Origin: CAVPWP01 sp963709395
GTDB lineage: Bacteria; Pseudomonadota; Alphaproteobacteria; Rhodobacterales; Rhodobacteraceae
Length of the DNA stretch: 64,000 nucleotides
Direction of reading: 5' to 3'
Assembly (NCBI GenBank): GCA_963709395.1
Contig: CAVPWP010000006.1
Span: 70,355-134,354 of the forward strand
In this document: piece by piece, positions 56,873 through 64,000 of the stretch
How positions within the stretch are numbered: position 1 is the stretch's first letter
Layout: every line of letters starts with the position of its first letter
Position numbers and translations under genes: made by a program
The notes under the pieces: model-generated
Databases searched by the model: none
The model's input: only the letters and a program-made list of their open reading frames with translations
What the model was told of the DNA's origin: nothing

Positions 56873-57770
56873 ATGTTGGGTTTTGGGTGGGGTTCGCGGG
56901 CCATTCCCGCGATTTTCGTGGCCGTCATGGCCGCGTCGTCGGCTAGTGCGGCGACAGTGGAATTGACCAGTGTGACGGGGTACGTTCCAGAATCCGTTGT
57001 GGAACGTCGATTTCTACGGCAATGTCGGACAAGACTTACGAGGCAGCTTGCGCGGGCAACCGCGGCGAGCGTATCCATTCGCGACGACGGACGCGGGAGC
57101 GAGTTGTGGTGGGGCAATCCGCGACCTGTAGGCAGCCAGACCGCAGCCGTGGAACAACTTCAGCGCACTCGCCGTCGGTGACGATCTGCTCGCCATGCAA
57201 AGCGGTTACGTCTTCAGTTCGACGGTATCGGACCGTTCGACATTCCCTCGTCGACCGACTTGTCCTTCGTCTTCGGTGAATTCACGCATTACAACGGCGC
57301 AGTCTGGGACAACTCTGCGACGCTGGCATCGGTCGATTTCTGGGTCGACATCAAGGGCAAGGTCGTAGACGGCGACAAGAGCGAGACCTTCACGCTTTCG
57401 ACTATGTTCCGTCTCCTTCACAACGAAACGCTCAACCCGGCCACACACGTGCGCCGCCGGAGGCAACCAGCCGTGCCGGGACAGCGTGACGGTCGAGCGG
57501 CAGTACTCGACGAAATCCCGTTCCTTTCGTCGTCGGGAATGTCGAATACACCTTCGTCCTCGAAGGGTTCGTCGAGCTCGATCGACGGACCGGTCGTCAC
57601 GAGCTTCTTCACGGACGAATACCGAACAGAACTCCGCGATGCTTCGGGCCCGCATCACCTCGACCCCGCTTCCGCCGCCGGTGGTCCCGCTGCCGGCCAC
57701 CGCCTGGCTGATGATCGCCGGCATCGGCGGGCTTGCCGCGGTCGCGCGCAAGAGACGCCGCGCCGCCTGA
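56873..57770 (+). pseudogene. VPLPA-CTERM sorted protein (choice-of-anchor K-like), degraded
   Basis: A signal peptide (GSRAIPAIFVAVMAASSASA) is read from ATG 56873. Further conserved pieces appear in shifting frames: SELWWGNP (57100), NNFSALAVGDDLLAMQSGY (57150-57207), IGPFDIPSSTDLSFVFGEF (57230-57287), TLASVDFWVDIKGKVVDG (57318-57370), AAGGNQPCRDSVTVERQYST (57450-57510), VEYTFVLEGFVELDRRTG (57540-57595), then the C-terminal VVPLPATAWLMIAGIGG, hydrophobic helix and ARKRRRAA ending at 57770. The tripartite tail is the VPLPA-CTERM sorting signal handled by an exosortase-type system in Rhodobacteraceae. At least five frame changes in both directions; non-functional as read. Confidence 0.8.
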
Positions 57771-57787
57771 TCGCGTATTTTGCTTCT

Positions 57788-57824
57788 GAAGGGCCCGGCA
57801 GATTGGCGGGCCCTTCGGCATTTT
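57788..57824 (+). terminator. Terminator after the VPLPA-CTERM remnant
   Basis: Stem GAAGGGCCCG (57788-57797) / CGGGCCCTTC (57807-57816) followed by GGCATTTT. It would separate the remnant from leuD. Confidence 0.65.
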
Positions 57825-57907
57825 CCCCTTCCTGCCATGCTGGCCTTGTCCGCGCAGATCGACTAATCACGGCCCGTCACGCCCCCTTTGCGCAGAGGAC
57901 CCGCACG

Positions 57908-58513
57908 ATGGACCCATTCACCACGCTCACCGGCATCGCCGCGCCCATGCCGCTGATCAATGTCGATACCGACATGATCATCCCCAAGCAGTTCCTGAAG
58001 ACCATCAAGCGCTCGGGCCTTGGCAAGAACCTGTTCGATGAGATGCGCTTCGACGATGCGGGGAACGAGATCCCCGATTTCGTTCTGAACCGCCCGGCCT
58101 ACCGTGATGCGCAGATCCTGATCTCGGGCGAGAATTTCGGCTGCGGATCAAGCCGCGAGCATGCGCCCTGGGCGCTTCTCGATTTCGGCATCCGCTGCGT
58201 CATCGCGCCGTCTTTCGCCGACATCTTCTTCAACAACTGCTTCAAGAACGGAATCCTGCCGATCGCCCTGCCGCAGGAAGAGGTCGACCTTCTGATGGCC
58301 GATGCCGAGAACGGGGCCAACGCCCGGATGACCGTCGATCTTGAAAGCCAGACCATCACCCGGCCCGACGGTTCGGTGATTTCCTTCGAGGTCGACGCCT
58401 TCAAGCGTCACTGCCTTCTCAACGGGCTCGATGACATCGGACTGACGATGGAGAAGGCCGCCGCAATCGATGCCTTCGAAACGGCCGCCGCCACGCAACG
58501 CCCTTGGGTCTGA
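57908..58513 (+). CDS. leuD: 3-isopropylmalate dehydratase small subunit
   Basis: Swivelling domain partner of LeuC. The 201 residues start MDPFTTLTGIAAPMPLINVD and contain TDMIIPKQFLKTIKRSGLGK, GENFGCGSSREHAPWALLDF and FFNNCFKNGILPIALPQE. ATG 57908 is preceded by AGAGGACCCGCACG. A terminator follows, so leuD may be transcribed separately from leuB. Confidence 0.96.
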   Translation: MDPFTTLTGIAAPMPLINVDTDMIIPKQFLKTIKRSGLGKNLFDEMRFDDAGNEIPDFVLNRPAYRDAQILISGENFGCGSSREHAPWALLDFGIRCVIAPSFADIFFNNCFKNGILPIALPQEEVDLLMADAENGANARMTVDLESQTITRPDGSVISFEVDAFKRHCLLNGLDDIGLTMEKAAAIDAFETAAATQRPWV

Positions 58514-58536
58514 AAACCCCTGATCCACAAGATGTG

Positions 58537-58565
58537 GGGCCGTCCTTCGGGGCGGCCTTTTTTTG
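58537..58565 (+). terminator. Rho-independent terminator after leuD
   Basis: Stem GGCCGTCC / GGGCGGCC (one G-T pair) around TTCG, followed by TTTTTTT to 58564. Confidence 0.85.
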
Positions 58566-58757
58566 CTCGCAAAATGATGCAATGCGGCACCAGTTTGTTC
58601 ATGAAAATGCCCCATAAATTCGCGACGGTTAAGGCAATCTTGCTGGACGTCGGGAAAGAAGGCAGAAATTGGGCAACAATAAGGCAGATCGCCACAATTG
58701 GCCTTTCGGCGTCACGCGGACGGAGACAAGCGTCTCCCGGCGGCGAAACAAAGGCAC

Positions 58758-59618
58758 ATGGCAGGTCGAGGGTATGGGGCAGTGATTTCTCGTCTGGCTG
58801 GTGCGGTCGTCCGCGCCTTCCTTGTCATCGTTCTTGTGGCGCTTCCGTCGCTGTTGCTTCCGGGCACAAGCACGGACTCTGCGCAGATCGTGGCGCTTGT
58901 CGCCATTTTCGGCGCGGCGCTGACGATCGTGGAATATGCCAGCGACTATCCCGGGCTTGTCGAGTTCCGCGATGCGCCGCCCTTCAACCGCATCCGCTTC
59001 CTGTCGCTGTTCATCACCGTCCTTCTCCTGACCATCATCGCGCGGGGTGAAGTCGCCCCGACCACGACGACGCTTTTCGTGGAAGCCGTTGGCAGCCTGA
59101 TCGGACAGGCGATCGATTTTCCCTACAGCCCGGTGCGCCTGGTCGTGCTGATGCTGCCGCCCGATGCCGGCGTCGAGCAGATCAACCTGTTGCGGACCTC
59201 GGCGGGGCTTGCCTATCTGATCTCGCTTCTCACGCTGGCGATCTTCCTCATTGTCCAGCGGCTGCGGGGCTGGCCGTTGCGCACCGGCAGCTTCAATGTC
59301 TGGGTCAACCTGCCCACCTTCGATCCGACCGCGGGCGGCGACGTGGTCGAACGGCTCGAGCGCGATGCGCGCGTTAACATCGCGTTAGGCTTTATCCTGC
59401 CATTCCTGATGCCGGCGGTGATCAAGGCGGCCACCTCCCTCTTCGGGTCGGTGTCGCTCGAGAACCCGCAGACACTGATCTGGACGGTAGCGGCATGGTC
59501 CTTTCTTCCCGCATCGCTTTTCATGCGCGGAATCGCGATGGGCCGCATCGCGGGCATGATCAAGGACAAGCGGCGCCGGACCAGCGCCGCCGAACAGGGC
59601 GACCTGCTGCCCGTCTGA
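58758..59618 (+). CDS. conserved membrane protein of unknown function
   Basis: A 286-residue protein with about seven hydrophobic segments: two near the start (AVVRAFLVIVLVALPSLLL; IVALVAIFGAALTIVEYASD), one at about 85 (FLSLFITVLLLTIIA), one near 155 (GLAYLISLLTLAIFLIVQRL), and two or three in the C-terminal third (IALGFILPFLMPAVIKAA; LIWTVAAWSFLPASLFMRGI). It ends in a basic, cytoplasmic tail (KDKRRRTSAAEQGD). ATG 58758 is chosen; the longer frame has no conserved residues. It lies between leuD and the endonuclease-fold gene. I do not recognise its family. Confidence 0.7.
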   Translation: MAGRGYGAVISRLAGAVVRAFLVIVLVALPSLLLPGTSTDSAQIVALVAIFGAALTIVEYASDYPGLVEFRDAPPFNRIRFLSLFITVLLLTIIARGEVAPTTTTLFVEAVGSLIGQAIDFPYSPVRLVVLMLPPDAGVEQINLLRTSAGLAYLISLLTLAIFLIVQRLRGWPLRTGSFNVWVNLPTFDPTAGGDVVERLERDARVNIALGFILPFLMPAVIKAATSLFGSVSLENPQTLIWTVAAWSFLPASLFMRGIAMGRIAGMIKDKRRRTSAAEQGDLLPV

Positions 59619-60716
59619 TCCACGCATTTCTGATCGCGGCAGGCCTGTTCCTTGCCCCCGGCGCACGTGCCGAGACGCTGCGCATCGCCACCCTGAACGC
59701 AGAGCTCGCCCGCGCAGGGCCGGGCCTTCTGTTGCGCGACATCCTGTCGGGCGACGACCCGCAGGTCGCCGCCGCAGCCCGCCTGATCGGCGAGGGCTCC
59801 CCCGATATTCTGGTGCTGACCGGCGTCGACTTCGACCTGGGCGGACATGCGCTCGCCGCTCTGGCCAGTGTGATCGCCGCTGCGGGGGCCGCGTATCCCC
59901 ACCGCTTTGCCCGCCCGCCCAATACCGGCATGGCGACCGGGCGCGACCTTGACCGCGACGGGCGCACCGGCGGGCCGCGCGACGCGCAGGGGTTCGGAGA
60001 CTTCGCCGGGCAGGGTGGTATGGCGATCCTGTCGCGCCACGCCATCGACGCGGCCGGGCATGCGCGATTTCTCGGCCCTGCTCTGGGCCGACCTGCCCGG
60101 TGCGCTGATCGGCCCGGATCCCGCCGCCGACATCCAGCGCCTGTCCACCACAGCGCATTGGGACGTGCCTGTCAGCCTTCCGGGTGGCGGGCGTGTCCAC
60201 ATCCTTGCCTGGCACGCGACGCCGCCGGTCTTCGACGGGCCGGACGACCGCAACGGCCGCCGCAACCATGACGAGACCGCGTTCTGGTCGGCCTATCTTG
60301 ACGGCCGGCTCGCATCACCGCCGCCCGACGCGCCCTTCGTGATTGCGGGCGACGCCAATCTCGACCCACTGGATGGCGACGGGCGCGGTGCGGCGATGCG
60401 GGCGCTTCTGATCCACCCGCGCCTGACCGATCCGCGCCCCGCCAGTCCCGAGGGGGCAAAGCGCGCCGCACGCGACGGCGGGGTCAACGCCCTCCATGAA
60501 GGCGACCCCGAGTTCGACACCGCCGACTGGCCCGATGACCCGGGAGGGCCCGGGAACCTGCGGGTGGACTATGTCCTGCCATCGGTGGACTGGCGGGTGG
60601 TGGATGCCGGGGTTCTCTGGCCGCCACCGGACAGCGGGCTTCGTCATGGCCTTGTCTGGGTCGATATCGTGCCGAGGGGCGCGGAGGCCCGCCTGCTTGA
60701 TGGAGGTCTGCCCTAG
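59615..60716 (+). pseudogene. endonuclease/exonuclease/phosphatase family protein with one frameshift
   Basis: Secreted EEP-fold (DNase I-like) enzyme. A signal-like stretch (IHAFLIAAGLFLAPGARAET) precedes LRIATLNAELAR (metal-binding Asn/Glu), DILVLTGVDFDLGGHALAAL and GQGGMAILSRHAIDA. At about 60056-60060 the frame changes; the next frame continues MRDFSALLWADLPGALIGPD, HILAWHATPPVFDGPDDRNG, FVIAGDANLDPLDGDGR, NLRVDYVLPSVDWRVVDAG and GLRHGLVWVDIV, ending at 60716. Removing one base gives a complete protein of about 366 residues. The start is uncertain: no ATG lies before the signal; a CTG overlapping the upstream stop (59615) is the simplest choice, otherwise ATG 59495 would overlap the membrane gene by 124 bases. 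Confidence 0.75.
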
Positions 60717-60826
60717 GGCATGGCGCCGACACTGCGCCGACAGGCGGCCCGGTCAAGGCGTGCCGCCTTGCACATTCCCCCACCTCGGGCTACCCCGCGC
60801 AGCGACACCGACCAAGGAGCACGCCC

Positions 60827-61933
60827 ATGTCCACGCCTTCCCTTCTGATCCTTCCCGGCGACGGTATCGGCCCCGAAGTGATGGCCGAGGTCCGGAAGGT
60901 CATCGGCTGGTTTTCGGAGAAACGCGGGCTTGCCTTCGACATCTCGGAAGACCTTGTGGGCGGGGCCGCCTATGATGCGTATGGCACGCCGCTGACCGAC
61001 GCGACGATGGCCAAGGCGCAAGAGGTCGACGCGGTCCTTCTGGGCGCAGTCGGCGGGCCGAAATACGACAAGCTCGACTTCAGCGTGAAGCCTGAGCGCG
61101 GCCTTCTGAGGCTGCGCAAGGAGATGGACCTTTACGCCAACCTGCGCCCGGCGCAGTGCTTCGACGCGCTGGCCGATTTCTCGTCGCTGAAGAAGGACGT
61201 GGTCGCGGGCCTCGACATCATGATCATCCGCGAGCTCACGTCGGGCGTCTATTTCGGCGAACCCCGCGGGATCTTCAAGGAAGGCAACGAGCGTGTGGGC
61301 ATCAACACCCAGCGCTACACCGAAAGCGAGATCGCCCGCGTCGCGCGGTCGGCGTTCGAACTGGCGCGCAAGCGCGGCAACAAGGTCTGCTCGATGGAGA
61401 AGGCCAACGTGATGGAATCGGGCGTGCTCTGGCGCGACGTGGTGCAGGAAGTGCATGACGCCGAATACCCCGATGTCGAGCTGTCGCACATGTATGCCGA
61501 CGCCGGCGCGATGCAGCTGACCCGCTGGCCCAAGCAGTTCGACGTGATCGTGACCGACAACCTCTTCGGCGATCTTCTGTCCGACCTGGCCGCGATGCTG
61601 ACCGGATCGCTGGGCATGCTGCCCTCGGCCAGCCTTGGCGCGCCGATGGCCAACGGCCGGCCCAAGGCGCTTTACGAACCGGTCCACGGCTCGGCCCCCG
61701 ACATCGCCGGTCAGGGCAAGGCCAACCCCATCGCCTGCATCCTGAGCTTTGCGATGGCGCTGCGCTATTCCTTCGCAGAGGGCGACGAGGCCGACCGGCT
61801 GGAGGCCGCCGTGAACACCGTGCTGGCCCAGGGCCTGCGCACCGCAGACCTGATCGGCGAAGAGGGCCGCGAGCCGGTGTCGACCTCCCAGATGGGTGAC
61901 GCGATCGTCGCGGCGCTTGACCAGAGCCTGTGA
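60827..61933 (+). CDS. leuB: 3-isopropylmalate dehydrogenase
   Basis: Oxidative decarboxylation step of leucine synthesis with NAD. The 368 residues contain LLILPGDGIGPEVMAEVRKV, AVGGPKYDKL, the substrate arginines in RLRKEMDLYANLRPAQCF, IIRELTSGVYFGEPRG, KANVMESGVLWRDVV, the metal aspartates in NLFGDLLSDLAAMLTGSLGM and the NAD site EPVHGSAPDIAGQGKANPIA. ATG 60827 follows AAGGAGCACGCCC. Confidence 0.97.
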   Translation: MSTPSLLILPGDGIGPEVMAEVRKVIGWFSEKRGLAFDISEDLVGGAAYDAYGTPLTDATMAKAQEVDAVLLGAVGGPKYDKLDFSVKPERGLLRLRKEMDLYANLRPAQCFDALADFSSLKKDVVAGLDIMIIRELTSGVYFGEPRGIFKEGNERVGINTQRYTESEIARVARSAFELARKRGNKVCSMEKANVMESGVLWRDVVQEVHDAEYPDVELSHMYADAGAMQLTRWPKQFDVIVTDNLFGDLLSDLAAMLTGSLGMLPSASLGAPMANGRPKALYEPVHGSAPDIAGQGKANPIACILSFAMALRYSFAEGDEADRLEAAVNTVLAQGLRTADLIGEEGREPVSTSQMGDAIVAALDQSL

Positions 61934-62035
61934 ATTCAGCACCTGCGGCGCGCCGGGCATGATCGGCGCACCGCAGTCTTGACCTTTGGATCATGCCCGC
62001 GCTTCGGTGCGAAGTGACCCAAGGGAAGGCGGACG

Positions 62036-63001
62036 ATGCACGACGCTTCCAAGTCGAACCTGCGTGGCGCGCTCTTTTCCCTGGGGGCGTTCGGTCTTTT
62101 CGCGACCCATGACGTCATCATCAAGTACCTGGGCGCGCATTACGCGACCTTCCAGATCGTCTTCTTCAGTGTCCTGCTGTCCTTCCCGCTGGTGATGCTG
62201 ATGCTGATGCGCGACACCACGCGCGCCACACTGATCCCGGTCCATCCCTGGTGGACGGCAGCGCGCACACTGGCCGCGATCATCACCGGCAGCACGGCAT
62301 TCTATGCCTTTTCGGTGCTGCCGCTGACGCAGACCTATGCGATCCTCTTCGCAACGCCGCTTCTGATCACGGTCCTGTCGATCCCGATCCTGGGCGAAAC
62401 CGTGCGCTGGCATCGCTGGGCGGCGGTGATCGTGGGTCTGATCGGGGTTCTTGTCGTGCTGAGGCCGGGGTCTGAGCCTCTCAGCCTTGGGCATATCGCG
62501 GCGATGGTGGCGGCGATCTGCGGTGCGCTGTCTTCGGTCATCGTCCGCAAGATCGGGCGCGACGAACGAAGTGCCGTGCTGCTGCTCTATCCGCTGATGG
62601 CGAACTTCGTGATCATGGGCGCGATCCTGCCCTTCGTCTACATTCCCCTGCCGATCGAGGACCTGGGTGCGCTCGCCGTGGTGTCGGTCCTTGCCTTTTC
62701 GGGGGGGCTGATGGTGATTGCGGCCTACAAGGCCGGAGACGCGGCCGTAGTGGCCCCGATGCAGTATTCCCAGATCGTCTGGGCCACGGGGTTCGGCTTC
62801 CTGTTCTTCGACGAAACGCCGGACGGCGCCACCCTGCTCGGCGCCGGGATCGTGATTCTCAGCGGCCTCTACATCGTGCTGCGCGAAAGCATCGCGGGAA
62901 TCTCGCGCAACCGCCCGATGAGCAGCACCCGCCTGCGGCCCGAAACCGGCACCTCGCCGCGGTCGACCTTCGAGGCGTCTCTGCCGTCACCCGGCGAATG
63001 A
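62036..63001 (+). CDS. DMT superfamily (EamA) transporter
   Basis: A 321-residue permease with ten helices in two EamA repeats: LRGALFSLGAFGLFATHDVI at the start, AFYAFSVLPLTQTYAILFAT (first repeat, P-T motif), and the second repeat GGLMVIAAYKAGDAAVVAPM then QYSQIVWATGFGFLFFDETP. The C-terminal 30 residues are polar. The substrate (amino acid, drug or metabolite export) cannot be deduced. Confidence 0.9.
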   Translation: MHDASKSNLRGALFSLGAFGLFATHDVIIKYLGAHYATFQIVFFSVLLSFPLVMLMLMRDTTRATLIPVHPWWTAARTLAAIITGSTAFYAFSVLPLTQTYAILFATPLLITVLSIPILGETVRWHRWAAVIVGLIGVLVVLRPGSEPLSLGHIAAMVAAICGALSSVIVRKIGRDERSAVLLLYPLMANFVIMGAILPFVYIPLPIEDLGALAVVSVLAFSGGLMVIAAYKAGDAAVVAPMQYSQIVWATGFGFLFFDETPDGATLLGAGIVILSGLYIVLRESIAGISRNRPMSSTRLRPETGTSPRSTFEASLPSPGE

Positions 63002-63005
63002 CCCC

Positions 63006-63034
63006 TTGCAAAGACACGCCGCCCGCGCTACCCC
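63006..63034 (+). promoter_or_regulatory. Putative promoter for tRNA-Pro
   Basis: TTGCAA (63006-63011), 17-base spacer, TACCCC (63029-63034), placing the start about six bases before the mature tRNA. The -10 is GC-rich. Confidence 0.4.
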
Positions 63035-63046
63035 CCGCGCCACGGT

Positions 63047-63123
63047 CGGAGTGTAGCTCAGCCTGGTAGAGCACTGTCTTCGGGAGGCAGGGGCCGGAGG
63101 TTCGAATCCTCTCACTCCGACCA
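63047..63123 (+). tRNA. tRNA-Pro (anticodon CGG)
   Basis: 77 bases: acceptor CGGAGTG with CACTCCG, D-arm TAGCTCAGCCTGGTAGAGC, anticodon stem CTGTC/GGCAG around TTCGGGA (anticodon CGG), T-arm GGTTCGAATCC, encoded CCA at 63121-63123. The first base C is typical of tRNA-Pro. Confidence 0.97.
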
Positions 63124-63266
63124 GATTTCCCACTTTGGCATCTCCGCTCCAAGCGTCCCTCTCTTGTCACACCGCGCTCGTTGTAGCTGGCGGTTTGGGC
63201 CGAGAGGTCGGAGGCGGACACCCGATTGGATTGCGTCGAACCGACGTTGCGAGTCCCGATCGACTT

Positions 63267-63692
63267 TCAAGCGGTCTTATAGAACCGCTCAGGATCGCCC
63301 TCATCAAGTCCGCTCAGTTCACCACAGTATCGCCACCCTGCTTTGTCGAGCAAATTCCGCATCGGGTTGTTTGACCTATTGGTGGATGTCCAGGCGACTG
63401 GGTGTGCGCTTGAGCAATGCGAAAGCAAGCCTGTCCCCAAGCCAAGTCTCCTTGCATCAGGCGAAACGATGAGAAGAGAAATGAAGGGTTTCCCGAAGAA
63501 GAAAGCGTGATCAAGACAGCAGAAGGCTTGGATTTCACTACCCAGCATGGCCAAGCTCAGTCCACCGTTTCGAGCCACGAACGTGATGTATCGAGCCCTA
63601 TCATTCGAACCGATGAGGTTTTCATCAAGTCGAACTGCATGGCTGATTTCATCTGGGGTCGTCGCTTTCCTGATCTCCAAGACATCCTCCAA
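63267..63692 (-). CDS. GNAT family N-acetyltransferase
   Basis: A 141-residue acetyltransferase-like protein. The GNAT core is seen in LLIVSPDARRLGLGTGLLSH (motif A, V-x-P-x-x-RR-x-G-x-G) near residue 75, and the C-terminal strand/helix NPMRNLLDKAGWRYCGELSG typical of motif B. N-terminal EIRKATTPDEISHAVRLDEN matches the usual first strand and helix. The gene is visibly AT-richer than the rest of the window and lies just after tRNA-Pro, suggesting transfer. ATG 63692. Acceptor unknown. Confidence 0.75.
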   Translation of the reverse strand: MEDVLEIRKATTPDEISHAVRLDENLIGSNDRARYITFVARNGGLSLAMLGSEIQAFCCLDHAFFFGKPFISLLIVSPDARRLGLGTGLLSHCSSAHPVAWTSTNRSNNPMRNLLDKAGWRYCGELSGLDEGDPERFYKTA

Positions 63693-63879
63693 ATGACCGG
63701 CAACTCATCGAGGATACCGTGGGTCGCTCTCAGTGTCAGCTTCGTCCGCAGTCCGACATCCCCCCGCCACCCGGTAACTTCCGGCATTCGGGGAGAGTAT
63801 TCTGGGAGAATGGATACTCCGGCGCCCACGCGCCGTCCCAGGCAATTGATGTTTCGGAAGGGTCCTGTGGCGCCGCCCC

Positions 63880-64000
63880 CTAGACCCTCTTTCGCGCGGC
63901 TATGGCCTGTCCGGCGGCGACACCTGACGACCAGGCCCACTGGAAGTTGTAGCCGCCCAGCCAGCCGGTGACGTCGACCGCCTCGCCGATAGCGTAAAGC
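63880..64000 (-). CDS. BaiN/YhiN (HI0933-like) NAD(P)/FAD-dependent oxidoreductase, C-terminal fragment
   Basis: The last 40 codons of a gene that enters from the right edge: LYAIGEAVDVTGWLGGYNFQ followed by WAWSSGVAAGQAIAARKRV and stop TAG at 63882-63880. The motif GE-x-VDVTGWLGGYN-QWA is diagnostic for the HI0933/BaiN flavoprotein family. The rest lies outside the window. Confidence 0.85.
   Translation of the reverse strand, partial: LYAIGEAVDVTGWLGGYNFQWAWSSGVAAGQAIAARKRV

Noticed and set aside
63047..63123. tRNA-Pro as an active integration site
   Set aside because: No integrase, phage gene or repeat of the tRNA 3' end found inside the window.

Overview
The window is a high-GC chromosomal segment of an alphaproteobacterium, most likely a member of the Rhodobacteraceae (Roseobacter group). 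This rests on the long GC-rich housekeeping genes, the rsfS-rlmH-gpmI-envC-ctpA-rppH order, the alphaproteobacterial forms of L31 and L36 without zinc-finger cysteines, and a gene remnant ending in a VPLPA-CTERM sorting signal. The organism cannot be named from sequence alone.

Layout: 0-11.6 kb holds a partial wrbA, then trmD, rplS and rpmE, clpB behind a heat-shock type promoter, pyrF, a bile-acid/sodium symporter family gene, an SPFH/NfeD pair, a sugar epimerase family gene, dinB and an N-formylglutamate amidohydrolase. From 11.8 to 27 kb lies the translation/transcription core: tRNA-Val, rpmJ, secE, nusG, rplK, rplA, rplJ, rplL, rpoB and rpoC. It is interrupted twice: an intact Tat-type amidohydrolase sits between secE and nusG, and a badly decayed glycosyltransferase sits between rplL and rpoB. 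From 27 to 39 kb are a CPBP protease-like membrane protein, accD and folC, then a tight minus-strand operon (AEC transporter, fghA, YaiI, HAD hydrolase, ornithine cyclodeaminase-like, zapE, porin), a TetR regulator, and a NYN-OST-HTH gene coupled to the glutathione-dependent formaldehyde dehydrogenase. From 39 to 44.5 kb is the minus-strand rsfS-to-rppH cluster. From 44.9 to 54.8 kb, also on the minus strand, are an NHL-repeat secreted protein, tamB, tamA and an MscS-type channel. From 55 to 62 kb is the leucine operon leuC...leuD...leuB, interrupted by a decayed VPLPA-CTERM gene and carrying a membrane protein and an endonuclease/exonuclease/phosphatase-fold gene. The end holds an EamA transporter, tRNA-Pro, a GNAT gene in AT-richer DNA, and the tail of a BaiN-type flavoprotein.

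Functional links: the formaldehyde genes (frmA, fghA) lie 2.4 kb apart on the same strand; TamA and TamB form one outer-membrane assembly module; leuC, leuD and leuB provide isopropylmalate isomerase and dehydrogenase; the SPFH/NfeD pair is a membrane microdomain module.

The most striking point is sequence integrity. Six otherwise well-conserved genes (dinB, accD, ornithine cyclodeaminase-like, HAD, NHL protein, endonuclease) each carry exactly one frame change, and each is repaired by removing one base. Two other genes are degraded in several frames. I do not see a clear, complete undescribed system. The best leads are the accessory genes sitting inside core operons, the Cys-motif plus Tat N-terminus of the amidohydrolase, and the unexplained leucine-operon passengers.
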